From: Paraburkholderia phytofirmans OLGA172
GTDB taxonomy: Bacteria; Pseudomonadota; Gammaproteobacteria; Burkholderiales; Burkholderiaceae
NCBI RefSeq assembly: GCF_001634365.1
Contig: NZ_CP014579.1
Span: 2,976,001-3,040,000, forward strand
Direction: 5' to 3'
Length of the DNA stretch: 64,000 nucleotides
Part shown: positions 36,447 through 44,560 of the stretch, in pieces
Position numbering within the stretch: the stretch's first letter is position 1
How the letters are laid out: every line of letters starts with the position of its first letter
Translations under genes and position numbers: made by a program
The notes under the pieces: generated by a model
Database searches by the model: none
The model's input: only the letters and a program-made list of their open reading frames with translations
What the model was told of the DNA's origin: nothing

Positions 36447-37487
36447 TTAAGCTAGCCGTTGAACTATGGTTCCGCATCCATCACGTAGCTTGACTTGAGC
36501 CAACGCGCCGTTGACGAGCGACAGCTGCGGAGGGACATGCCCAATATCCATGTCATACATAACGGGGCACTGAATGTCGCCAAGAACCGATCGCAACGCA
36601 TCGATATAGCTCAGTTCATCGGACTGGACGCTATCCGGTGCTGCACTCCGTCCTATCAATACTCCTGACAGCCCCTCGAACCACCCACTCAAGCGCAGGT
36701 TGAGGAGAGAGCGAACCAGCTCGCAGGGCTTCATCTCCGCGTTTTCCAGATAGAGGAGCGTCCCGTCGGCCAAAGATGACTCGACAAAGCCTGGCACGTT
36801 GCCAAACGATGTGCCGACGAGTCTCGAAATGGTGTCCAGGCACCCCCCAATGAGTCGCCCGGAGAGCTCGATATCAGACTTGCTGCGATCCAATCGCTTC
36901 CAGGTTGTCTTTTCGTCGAACAAAGGTATGGCGCCGGATCCAGCGGGCCGATCAACACCCTTGCTTTGGTGACGTTGCAAAGCTCCCTGGGAAAAAGGGG
37001 TGTCGGGCTGTACGGTAAGGACGTCCCAGATCGCGGCCGTAACTGCATCGGTATCTGCACCCCCAAGCTGCATCAGATTGGGGCCATGCAACGTCGCCCA
37101 GCCTGCAATGGTAGTGAGCGGGAGATGCAGTGTACTAAGGTCGGAAAAGCCAGAGAACCATTTGGCCGGGACGTCCGCCAGCGCACGGAAGTCGAGAAGC
37201 GGGAGCAATTCCATTGCGAGTTCGCCACCCCACGGCGGCATCACCGCTGCAATTCCGGGTTCCGTGAGAAATCGCATCAACTCCGAAGCACGTTGTTCGC
37301 GCGCAGCGCTGGCAGACTTGTATTGCTGGCGAAGACATTCACCCTCGAGCACCCGATAACCCCGCTTGCGTAACGCGTCGATTGCCCGGTCGAGGCGTGG
37401 GTACAAAGGCGCAGGCACCCCAGATGAGGGTGCAGTTATCGCGATGAGATCGCCATGGGCAAGTGGTTTAGGGAAGCGAATATTCAT
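36447..37487 (-). CDS. S66-family LD-carboxypeptidase / MccF-like peptidase
   Basis: 346-residue serine peptidase of family S66. Nucleophile Ser115 is in 'FSGFSDLS' (GxSD), the Glu in LLYLENAE and the His in DIGHVPPQ; 'VMPPWGGELAMELLPLLDF' is typical. The length and GGCLDTISRLVGT segment suit the MccF-like branch (microcin C self-immunity type) as well as LD-carboxypeptidase. No microcin genes are nearby, so peptidoglycan recycling or peptide-nucleotide detoxification are both possible. Confidence 0.88.
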   Translation of the reverse strand: MNIRFPKPLAHGDLIAITAPSSGVPAPLYPRLDRAIDALRKRGYRVLEGECLRQQYKSASAAREQRASELMRFLTEPGIAAVMPPWGGELAMELLPLLDFRALADVPAKWFSGFSDLSTLHLPLTTIAGWATLHGPNLMQLGGADTDAVTAAIWDVLTVQPDTPFSQGALQRHQSKGVDRPAGSGAIPLFDEKTTWKRLDRSKSDIELSGRLIGGCLDTISRLVGTSFGNVPGFVESSLADGTLLYLENAEMKPCELVRSLLNLRLSGWFEGLSGVLIGRSAAPDSVQSDELSYIDALRSVLGDIQCPVMYDMDIGHVPPQLSLVNGALAQVKLRDGCGTIVQRLA

Positions 37488-37834
37488 CGTTTTTACCTAG
37501 TTATCAGGGCATCCTCTGTTGGATCTGGCTGAATTTTCGACGATTCAAAAGCCTATGTCGAATGTCCCAAACTGGCCGAACCCTGTCCGACGCGGACCTC
37601 GATCGATCTCTGATTGCAGCAGGGATGCGAAAGACACAAAGCGACCGAGGCGGCCCCGTCACTCCTGAAAGCGAAGCGAACATGGCATCAATGTAATGTG
37701 AGCGTCAGCGTGCATCAATCTTCGCTGTACAGAATAAGGATCACTCACTCCTGTTTCGACGAAGTAGTGAAACCGGAGGCTTCAGTCACGGTGGCGTGAA
37801 GCTGACCAAACTCAAGTTCAGAAGGTATTTCATT
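37488..37834. other. Intergenic region between divergent genes
   Basis: About 350 bp; no gene or clear element seen beyond presumptive promoters. Confidence 0.4.
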
Positions 37835-38152
37835 ATGAAGACCCTTATCTATGCAGCGCTGATTGCTGGCGTACTTGCCACCCCAGTTGCTTCTTTCGCG
37901 CAGGACGCTACTGGTCCGTTGACGCGTGCCGAAGTACGCGCGGATCTGATTCGAGTAGAACAAGCCGGGTACCGCCCGGCGGCCAAAGATGTGCACTACC
38001 CGGCAGATATTCAGGCGGCGGAGGCGCGTGTTCAAGCGCAGGATGTCGCGGCGCCGGTGAGCACGGGTGTAGGCGGAGTGTCGGATGGCTCATCGCAGGC
38101 GGGTGCACCGACGGCAACCGGAATGACTCACTCGATCTACTTCGGGCACTGA
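37835..38152 (+). CDS. DUF4148 exported protein (paralogue)
   Basis: 105 residues. Signal peptide MKTLIYAALIAGVLATPVAS ending FAQ, then LTRAEVRADLIRVEQAGYRP and YPADIQAAEARV, as in the DUF4148 protein at 32931. It ends GMTHSIYFGH, an ending echoed by the small protein at 49466. Probably periplasmic; function unknown. Confidence 0.88.
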   Translation: MKTLIYAALIAGVLATPVASFAQDATGPLTRAEVRADLIRVEQAGYRPAAKDVHYPADIQAAEARVQAQDVAAPVSTGVGGVSDGSSQAGAPTATGMTHSIYFGH

Positions 38153-38441
38153 TGCTCACGTGTCTCACAAGCCATTGCCGGCCGCTTCTTTCGACCTATT
38201 AAGGGAGCGACCGCGTAAGCGCAGTTTCGTTTCCAAAGGTTAAGCGGCCTGCCCGGTGCACGGTGTCACGATCGCCCAAGAGAAACGATGTATAAGCAAT
38301 AACTTATCATAATAGTTAAAAACATTAACTATCGCAAATATACAGCCGAGTCTACGCTGTAATCATCCCCGTCGCATATGCTCAGGTCGTAGCACTTGAG
38401 TCTCTGGCCGGCTGAGCGGTGGGCGATCGAAGGAGATGATC

Positions 38442-38690
38442 ATGAACACCGCCGAGAAGTCCTTGCACTACCTGGTGGAAAAGTGGCTTGCGCCGGCCCC
38501 GCACACTCAAATTCGCGTCATTCAGTTTGGGCATATACGCGAAGATAGGAGGCGCTACGTGCACGTTGAGGCATCAGCTCCGAGCGGCTCGCACGCAATC
38601 TTTTTCTTTCGGCACGACGACGGCTGCTGGTGCGTATTTCCGCCCCGGATCGCGCGCCCTTCAATGACTGGTGATCAGCGTGCCGCTTGA
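38442..38690 (+). CDS. Small conserved hypothetical protein
   Basis: 82 residues (MNTAEKSLHYLVEKWLAPAP...AIFFFRHDDGCWCVFPP...). GGAG lies 6 nt before the ATG. Cytosolic, no signal peptide. The SLHYLVEKWL and FFRHDDG-WxVFPP phrases look like a compact single domain. I believe similar small proteins occur in Burkholderia, but no function is known. Confidence 0.65.
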   Translation: MNTAEKSLHYLVEKWLAPAPHTQIRVIQFGHIREDRRRYVHVEASAPSGSHAIFFFRHDDGCWCVFPPRIARPSMTGDQRAA

Positions 38691-38935
38691 GCCGTATTAC
38701 AAGCTCGAACAAGCGGCAAAGGACAAATGGACTACAATTTTTGCAGTCCGAATAGAATTACTTCATTCGATCCGAATCGCCCGGTGCCTGTCTGGGCATC
38801 ACAGATTGGCGGCAGAACGACCGCGCTGTCGCAGTTGATATCGACTCAGCTAAGAGTGCGATCGTCCATGACAGGAGCCGCCGGCTGTGCGCCCTGGATC
38901 CGCAGTCGCCGCCTCAGTTGCCGCAAAAGCGCCCC

Positions 38936-39187
38936 TTATCCGTGCCCTGTCACGAACTTTTTCGTCGCGTGATAGCCGTGTCTTGTTGCATCGGCAACGG
39001 CATGGCCAGCCTTCTTCGTACCGTAGCCGACTGCGTGCGCGGCATCGCGCACAGCATGTCCGCTCTTCTTTCCCGCCGTCTTGACATCACTCTTGAACTC
39101 GTGGGCACCTGTAGCCAGGCTCGCATGCGCCAGCGGGCTGAGCACGGCCAGCACGAACAGAATGATCGACATTCTCGTCTTCTTCAT
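38936..39187 (-). CDS. Small exported Lys/His/Ala-rich protein
   Basis: 83 residues. Signal peptide MKKTRMSIILFVLAVLSPLAHAS is followed by imperfect 11-residue amphipathic repeats (KTAGKKSGHAVRDAAHAVG, then YGTKKAGHAVADATRHG). This resembles LEA-like or histone-H1-like helices. The start at 39187 has GGAGA upstream; the 55-residue longer reading lacks support. Function unknown. Confidence 0.6.
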   Translation of the reverse strand: MKKTRMSIILFVLAVLSPLAHASLATGAHEFKSDVKTAGKKSGHAVRDAAHAVGYGTKKAGHAVADATRHGYHATKKFVTGHG

Positions 39188-39465
39188 CAATCTGATTCTC
39201 CAGGTGTGCGCAACGGCATCATGCAGGCCGATAGAGGGAAAGTCCAGGCGCAGTTCCCAGTTGTAGAGCGGCCGCTGCCGCAACGGCAAGCAACATGTGA
39301 GAAGCCCCCCGCTCGCAAGTGATTGAATACCACTTGCGACCGAACTGTTCATTGCAGCGCCGATCTTTCGGTTCTCAACAGTAGGTGCCCCGGTCAGGGC
39401 AATGGATTGGAACCGTCTTAAAGACTGCCGTGCCTGTATTCGGCTCGAGCGACACGTTCGTCAAC

Positions 39466-39537
39466 GGTGCCGGTGCCGGTGCCGGTGCCGGTGCCGGTGC
39501 CGGTGCCGGTGCCGGTGCCGGTGCCGGTGCCGGTGCC
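39466..39537. repeat. Hexanucleotide simple-sequence repeat (12 copies)
   Basis: Twelve perfect GGTGCC units directly downstream of the small lipoprotein gene. An overlapping minus-strand frame (39375-39713) would encode an Ala-Pro run, but that frame has no other support. Confidence 0.95.
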
Positions 39538-39546
39538 GCAACAAGG

Positions 39547-39729
39547 TTATCTTCGCCAGCCGTGCCCGTAACCGCCGAAACCGATGCCGACATCAAGGGA
39601 AGGCGCTGCGTAGTACGCTGGCGCATAAGCATATCCATAGGCCGGCGCAGGCGCATAGCCGTACGGTGGAGCGACAATGCAGCCTGACAGGCTAGCCGCA
39701 AGCGCAACGACACACAAAAGTCTGATCAT
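39547..39729 (-). CDS. Small Tyr/Ala/Pro-rich lipoprotein
   Basis: 60 residues. MIRLLCVVALAASLSGC is a lipoprotein signal with lipobox SLSGC, followed by a Tyr/Ala/Pro-rich stretch (YGYAPAPAYGYAYAPAY) and a Gly-rich end. Small lipoproteins of this composition are common in Burkholderiaceae and uncharacterised. Start 39729 is chosen at the first Met before the hydrophobic core. Confidence 0.65.
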   Translation of the reverse strand: MIRLLCVVALAASLSGCIVAPPYGYAPAPAYGYAYAPAYYAAPSLDVGIGFGGYGHGWRR

Positions 39730-40222
39730 GTTTCTTCTCCGTGCGCGGATTGTAGATGGCGGACGTATTCTGATTCGCAACGAAGTGTGTCCGAACGTAA
39801 CCGGTCGGGCACAGACATTTGATCACTGTGGAGCGTTCATCGAACCGGTGCTATCGGCCAGGAGCCGTCATTCGTGTCGTGAGGCGCAAAACGGACCTAC
39901 TGGAACGCTCCAACCTCGGCAACCCCGGAGGATCGCCTGGCGCTAGCGCCGCGCGTAGACCACGGAACTGGCTCCCGCGGATAAACAATTCGCATCCGGA
40001 GGTCATATACTGGTTACGTCTGCCTGCTGTTTGTAGTGCGGTCGTGGTATTCGTTCGCATAACCGTTCGAGCAGTATCAGTGCGCTCGACGAGGTAAGAC
40101 TAACGGCGTTGTGCCCGCCTCGCATTCGAACCTTGGGTGGCTGAGCGCTATGCTTGCGCATGTCCTTTTGTCAGACAGACGACCCGAAAGCTCCTGGACT
40201 GAGCTTCACCTCACTTGCCTGT
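39730..40222. other. Intergenic region, no gene seen
   Basis: About 490 bp. The next gene may begin inside its right end (ATG at 40160), as no start there has a good ribosome site. No repeat or structured element is evident. Confidence 0.4.
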
Positions 40223-41887
40223 ATGGACAAAGCCATGCTGACAATCGACGACATCCGGGCGATTCCACTGTTCTCAACACTCCCCGACAACGAACTGGAG
40301 CATCTCGCGCACACGTGCGCAGACCTCGATCTGTGCGCGGGTGAATTCGCAGTCCACGAAGGTGGAGAGCGCGCGCTGTACGCCGTTCTGGCCGGCAAGA
40401 TGGAAGTCATCAAGACGTTCGATGGTATCGAGCGCACGCTGGGATGGCGTCTGCCTGGAACCATCTTTGGCGAAGTGCCGCTCGCGCTGAGTTCCCCGTT
40501 TCCGGGCGCCTATCGGGCTGCGGAGCCATCGCGTGTCATGCGCGTGGACGCTCAGCATTACTACACACTCGCTGCCGCATCGCCGGAAATTGCGTTGAAG
40601 ATGGGCGCCCTCGCGCGCGAGCGCATCGGCGGACTGCAGGGCCTCTCCGCCGAGCCGCCCAAACCCCGCGTGACCATGGTTGGCAATCGCTGGGACACCG
40701 CTTGTACAGCGTTGCGCCAGTTCCTGGCCCGCAACCAGATCAGTTGCGACTGGATGACGCCCGATGCGTCCGAACTGTCGGCGCGCTGGCCTGGAACCTG
40801 TCCGTCAGAAGAGGATTGCCCGGCGTTGCGGCTGGTCGACGGGACGGTGCTTTGCCGACCTGCGACACGCGAACTCGCCGGGTTGCTGGGTCTGCAGACG
40901 CAGCCCCGCCTTGCCGAATACGACACGATGATCATTGGTGGCGGCCCGGCCGGTCTCGCTGCGGCAGTGTATGGCGCGTCGGAAGGCTTGCGCACTGTGG
41001 TAGTGGAGCGAGAAGCGCCAGGCGGGCAGGCCGGGACTTCCTCGCGCATTGAGAATTACCTCGGCTTTCCCAATGGTGTGTCGGGCGACGAACTCGCGAG
41101 CCGTGCACTGCAGCAGGCAAGGCGGCTGGGTGCAGAGATTCTGGTGACACGGTCTGTTACCCGAATCGATGTCGATGGGCGTAACGTTCACCTCGACGGA
41201 GGCGACGTCATCCGTGCGCGAACGCTCATTCTTGCGACTGGCGTCACGTGGCGCCGCCTCGCGATCGACGGCTTCGACCGGTTTATCGGTAAAGGAATTT
41301 ACTACGGCGCGTCGCGCAGCGAAGGGAACGCTACTCACGGACTCGACGTCTATCTGATCGGCGGTGGAAACTCGGCCGGCCAGGCCGCTTTGTACTTTGC
41401 CAATCATGCACGCATGATTACGCTCGTCTTGCGAGGCGATTCGCTTGAGAAGAGCATGTCTCGCTATCTGGTCGAGCAGCTTCGCGGAAAGTCGAACGTA
41501 GCGGTGCAACTGCGATCGGAAGTTGTCGGCGCATACGGCGATACCCATCTGACAGCGATCGACATACGTGATGGGCTGAGCGCAGAGGTGAGTCGGCACG
41601 ACTGTGGTGGATTGTTCGTGTTCATTGGCGCCGACGCAGAGACCGAGTGGTTGCCGACGGAAATCGCACGCGATGTGCGCGGATATGTTCTCACCGGCGA
41701 CGACGTCGTCAAGGCGGGACGCTGGTCCCATAGCCGGGATCCCTACCTCCTCGAATCGAGTGTTCCCGGCGTGTTTGCCTGTGGGGATGTTAGATTGAGC
41801 CCGGTCAAGCGGGTCGCTTCAGCGGTCGGTGAAGGCAGCATGGCGATCGCGTTCGCCCACAAATATCTGCAGCACGACGCCAGATAG
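40223..41887 (+). CDS. Cyclic-nucleotide-binding / thioredoxin-reductase-like fusion
   Basis: 554 residues from the chosen ATG. N-terminal ~130 residues form a cNMP-binding domain (LTIDDIRAIPLFSTLPDNEL, then GWRLPGTIFGEVPLALSSPF). Next comes a small thioredoxin-like segment (RVTMVGNRWDTACTALRQFL). Last is a low-Mr thioredoxin-reductase module with GGGPAGLAAAVYGA, APGGQAGTSSRIENYLGFP, a second dinucleotide motif YLIGGGNSAGQ and GVFACGDVR. The redox CxxC of thioredoxin reductases is replaced (YYGASRSEG where YCATCDG is expected), so it cannot reduce thioredoxin in the normal way. Start is uncertain (40160, 40223 or 40235). Confidence 0.85.
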   Translation: MDKAMLTIDDIRAIPLFSTLPDNELEHLAHTCADLDLCAGEFAVHEGGERALYAVLAGKMEVIKTFDGIERTLGWRLPGTIFGEVPLALSSPFPGAYRAAEPSRVMRVDAQHYYTLAAASPEIALKMGALARERIGGLQGLSAEPPKPRVTMVGNRWDTACTALRQFLARNQISCDWMTPDASELSARWPGTCPSEEDCPALRLVDGTVLCRPATRELAGLLGLQTQPRLAEYDTMIIGGGPAGLAAAVYGASEGLRTVVVEREAPGGQAGTSSRIENYLGFPNGVSGDELASRALQQARRLGAEILVTRSVTRIDVDGRNVHLDGGDVIRARTLILATGVTWRRLAIDGFDRFIGKGIYYGASRSEGNATHGLDVYLIGGGNSAGQAALYFANHARMITLVLRGDSLEKSMSRYLVEQLRGKSNVAVQLRSEVVGAYGDTHLTAIDIRDGLSAEVSRHDCGGLFVFIGADAETEWLPTEIARDVRGYVLTGDDVVKAGRWSHSRDPYLLESSVPGVFACGDVRLSPVKRVASAVGEGSMAIAFAHKYLQHDAR

Positions 41888-42104
41888 CATGGAGTGCAAC
41901 AGTGAGGCGAATGTGTGCTTGTCGTAGTGGTTTTCGATGGATTTTGAACGTCCGCTTCGATGAGTCTGCACCGGGTCGACTGGCCGGCGCTCAACATCCC
42001 CTCGACGGCACCTTAATGATAGGCGCCCTCGCGCTGCAGCGCGCGACCCGTGGACCAGCCTTGTGTTGCATACTTAAGCGAATCACATCGCCGGGAACAT
42101 CGAC

Positions 42105-43040
42105 ATGGTTGCGGATCTTGCACACTCGTGGTTGACCTGCAGCGCACCTGTGGCCGCTGCACGGGCCGCCGGCCGCCCGCTCGTGGCGTTGGAATCGACC
42201 ATCATCGCTCACGGCATGCCCTATCCGGAGAACGTTCGCACCGCGCGCGAAGTGGAGGCCTTGATCCGTGAACTGGGCGCCGAGCCCGCGACTATCGCAC
42301 TGATCGGCGGGCGAATCCGCATCGGCCTTTCGGACGACGAACTGGAATTGCTCGGCCGCTCGGACCAGGTACACAAGGTCAGCCGCCGCGACTTGCCGGC
42401 AGTGCTGGCCGGCGGCGGGCTTGGCGCGACGACAGTGGCCGGCACGATGATATGTGCCGCCCTGGCCGGCATCGAGGTCTTCGTAACCGGAGGCATTGGC
42501 GGCGTGCACCGGGGCGCGCCGGAAACCTTCGACATTTCGGCCGACCTGCAGGAACTGGCGAAGACCTCGGTGGCGGTGGTCTGCGCCGGTGCGAAGTCCA
42601 TCCTGGACATCGGGCTCACGTTGGAATACCTGGAAACGCACGGCGTACCGGTGCTCAGTTGCGAGCAAGACAATTTCGCTGCGTTTTACACGCGCGACAG
42701 TGGTTTTCGCGCGGACTTCAGGCTCGACGACGCAGCGCAACAGGCACGCTTCATCCGCACCAAGTGGGACCTGGGCCTCGTGGGCGGTGTGGTATTGAGC
42801 ACTCCAGTGCCGGAAGCGGCAGCGATGAGGTTCGAAGAGATCGACGCACTGACTCAGCAAGCGCTTGCCAAGGCCGCGGCTAAAGGAATCACCGGTAAGG
42901 CCGTGACACCCTTCCTGCTGGCTCGCATCAAGGCACTGACGAGTGGACGCAGCCTGACGACCAACATCGCGCTCGTGAAACACAATGCCGAGGTGGGGGC
43001 AAGGCTCGCGCTTGCGTTGGCACACACCGGAATCATCTGA
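42105..43040 (+). CDS. psuG: Pseudouridine-5'-phosphate glycosidase
   Basis: 311 residues. PsuG splits pseudouridine 5'-phosphate reversibly to uracil and ribose 5-phosphate. Expected active-site residues are visible: Glu30 (LESTIIAHGMPYP), Lys91 (HKVSRRDLPAV) and Lys164 (CAGAKSILD), which match the E. coli Glu31/Lys93/Lys166 pattern. 'FVTGGIGGVHRGA' is also typical. The usual partner pseudouridine kinase psuK is not adjacent. It ends at a strong terminator. Confidence 0.93.
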   Translation: MVADLAHSWLTCSAPVAAARAAGRPLVALESTIIAHGMPYPENVRTAREVEALIRELGAEPATIALIGGRIRIGLSDDELELLGRSDQVHKVSRRDLPAVLAGGGLGATTVAGTMICAALAGIEVFVTGGIGGVHRGAPETFDISADLQELAKTSVAVVCAGAKSILDIGLTLEYLETHGVPVLSCEQDNFAAFYTRDSGFRADFRLDDAAQQARFIRTKWDLGLVGGVVLSTPVPEAAAMRFEEIDALTQQALAKAAAKGITGKAVTPFLLARIKALTSGRSLTTNIALVKHNAEVGARLALALAHTGII

Positions 43041-43089
43041 CCCGGAGGCCTCCCAACGGCGACGTGGCGGCCAATCAAAGAAAACCAGA

Positions 43090-43120
43090 CCGTCCCCGCC
43101 TCCTTCCCAGGCGGGGACGG
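43090..43120. terminator. Bidirectional terminator between psuG and the glyoxalase-like gene
   Basis: Perfect 12-bp stem CCGTCCCCGCCT/AGGCGGGGACGG with a 7-nt loop, between convergent genes. A T-rich tract (TTTTCTTT) follows on the minus strand. Confidence 0.85.
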
Positions 43121-43139
43121 CCGGTACATTCGACCTGGC

Positions 43140-44087
43140 TCAGTGCGCGGCCGCGTGAATCTCGGCGATGTAACCGCCCGGGAACTGCACCAGCGCGGCG
43201 TCGCGGCCATCCGAGGTGAACGGCTGCACGAGCACGGTCGCGCCGGCAGCCTGCGCTTTCTTCAGCGTCTCGGCGAGATCCGTCACCTCGTAGCCGGTCA
43301 ACTCGCGCCCGAACGGGTAAGGCAGATGGCCGTCGGTCACGAGGACGGTGATCTTGCCGAAGCCCGATTCGATCCGGACGCGACGATACGTGTCGTCCGG
43401 CCGCCCAATCTCGATGCCCGGCGCCTTGCGGTCATCGGACACGACCTTGCCGTGCGAGAACACGACGAAATCGTGGATGAGCGCTTTCGCGCGCTCCGGC
43501 GACACATACACGCGATTTTCCGGCACCGTCTCCAGCGGATCGTAGTGCGGCGCCTGTGTGTGCCAGTACAGCTGCATGTGCACACCACCCGGCCACGAAA
43601 TCAGCGCATCACGCCCGATCGGATCCGGGAACGTCTCCACGTATACATCCGCGCCACGCGCCCTCGCCGACTTCACCGCCGCATCCATGTCGGTCACGAG
43701 ATAGCCGGTGCGCTCACTGCCGAACGGGTACGGGACCGGCTTCTTGAAACCAAATACGGACAACGTGCCGACCGGCGTGAACACGAGCTGCGATATCGTC
43801 TGGCTCGGCGTCGGCGTCACCTGGAAGACGCCTTGCTGCGACTTATGGCCGCCAAACGTCGCCACAAAGCTGTCGGTGAACCTGTCGAAGTCCTCGGGCG
43901 CGACGTAGACGTGTGTCGTGTCGTACTGCGGCCCTACGGCCAACGAAGGCACCAACACGGGCCTGGCTAGCACCGGGGGCGTGGCTAGCGCGAGCGACGA
44001 GGCTACGGCGAGCGTGCCCGCGACCAGCGCGGTTACAGCGAGGGAACGGAATTTACGCATGAAGTTGAAAAGTACTCTGTTATGCAT
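43140..44087 (-). CDS. Exported glyoxalase/VOC-superfamily protein
   Basis: 315 residues with a signal peptide (MRKFRSLAVTALVAGTLAV..., from residue 10) and two VOC-like halves. Each contains a PYPFG[SR]E.TGY[LE]VTD motif (PYPFGSERTGYLVTD and PYPFGRELTGYEVTD), showing internal duplication. It is the last gene of a XapX/amidohydrolase/DoxX operon. A periplasmic metal-dependent lyase, isomerase or dioxygenase-like role is possible; no substrate can be named. Confidence 0.78.
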   Translation of the reverse strand: MHNRVLFNFMRKFRSLAVTALVAGTLAVASSLALATPPVLARPVLVPSLAVGPQYDTTHVYVAPEDFDRFTDSFVATFGGHKSQQGVFQVTPTPSQTISQLVFTPVGTLSVFGFKKPVPYPFGSERTGYLVTDMDAAVKSARARGADVYVETFPDPIGRDALISWPGGVHMQLYWHTQAPHYDPLETVPENRVYVSPERAKALIHDFVVFSHGKVVSDDRKAPGIEIGRPDDTYRRVRIESGFGKITVLVTDGHLPYPFGRELTGYEVTDLAETLKKAQAAGATVLVQPFTSDGRDAALVQFPGGYIAEIHAAAH

Positions 44088-44115
44088 GATGGTGAAGGTT
44101 CCTCTTTGGGTTCAG

Positions 44116-44559
44116 CTATGCCTTGTCATGGGACTGGTGTGCGCCGCTGGCCAGATACGTCACGGCGATAAAGGCGGCAATCAGCCCGAGGTGCTCAAAA
44201 AAACCGTTCAATGCGATGAAACGTGCATTGCCAGTCAGACTCCAGAAATTGTTGGCGACCAGCATGGCAACGGCGGTCAGTGCGGACAGCCCGCCTGCGC
44301 CGAGCCAGACAAGCCGGTTGAAAACCACGCAGAAAGAGCCGCCCAGTTCGACGACAATCGCCAGCGTCGCCCACAGCGCCCCTGGATGCAGGCCGAAATG
44401 CTCCTGCTCCAGAATGGCGTCATGGAAATGCGCGAGCTTGTCGATGCCCCCGATCAGATACGCAGACACGAGGGCGAGCCGCGCCAGCGGCAGCGCCCAC
44501 GACCGTGCCAGCAACGCGGCCACCCACGACGGATTTCCCTGTAGCGCGCCGGTCCTCAC
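44116..44559 (-). CDS. DoxX-family membrane protein
   Basis: 147 residues, four membrane helices: 'LARLALVSAYLIGGIDKLAH', 'LWATLAIVVELGGSFCVV', 'GLSALTAVAMLVANNFW' and a last helix near 'LIAAFIAVTYLAS'. These are typical of DoxX/DoxD-like proteins. GTG start at 44559 almost touches the amidohydrolase stop at 44561, indicating coupling. It may act in membrane redox balance with the other operon members (inference). Confidence 0.85.
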   Translation of the reverse strand: MRTGALQGNPSWVAALLARSWALPLARLALVSAYLIGGIDKLAHFHDAILEQEHFGLHPGALWATLAIVVELGGSFCVVFNRLVWLGAGGLSALTAVAMLVANNFWSLTGNARFIALNGFFEHLGLIAAFIAVTYLASGAHQSHDKA

Positions 44560-44560
44560 G

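Noticed and set aside
39375..39713. 112-residue Ala-Pro-repeat protein
   Set aside because: Its frame overlaps the better supported small lipoprotein on the same strand and has no signal peptide or ribosome site.
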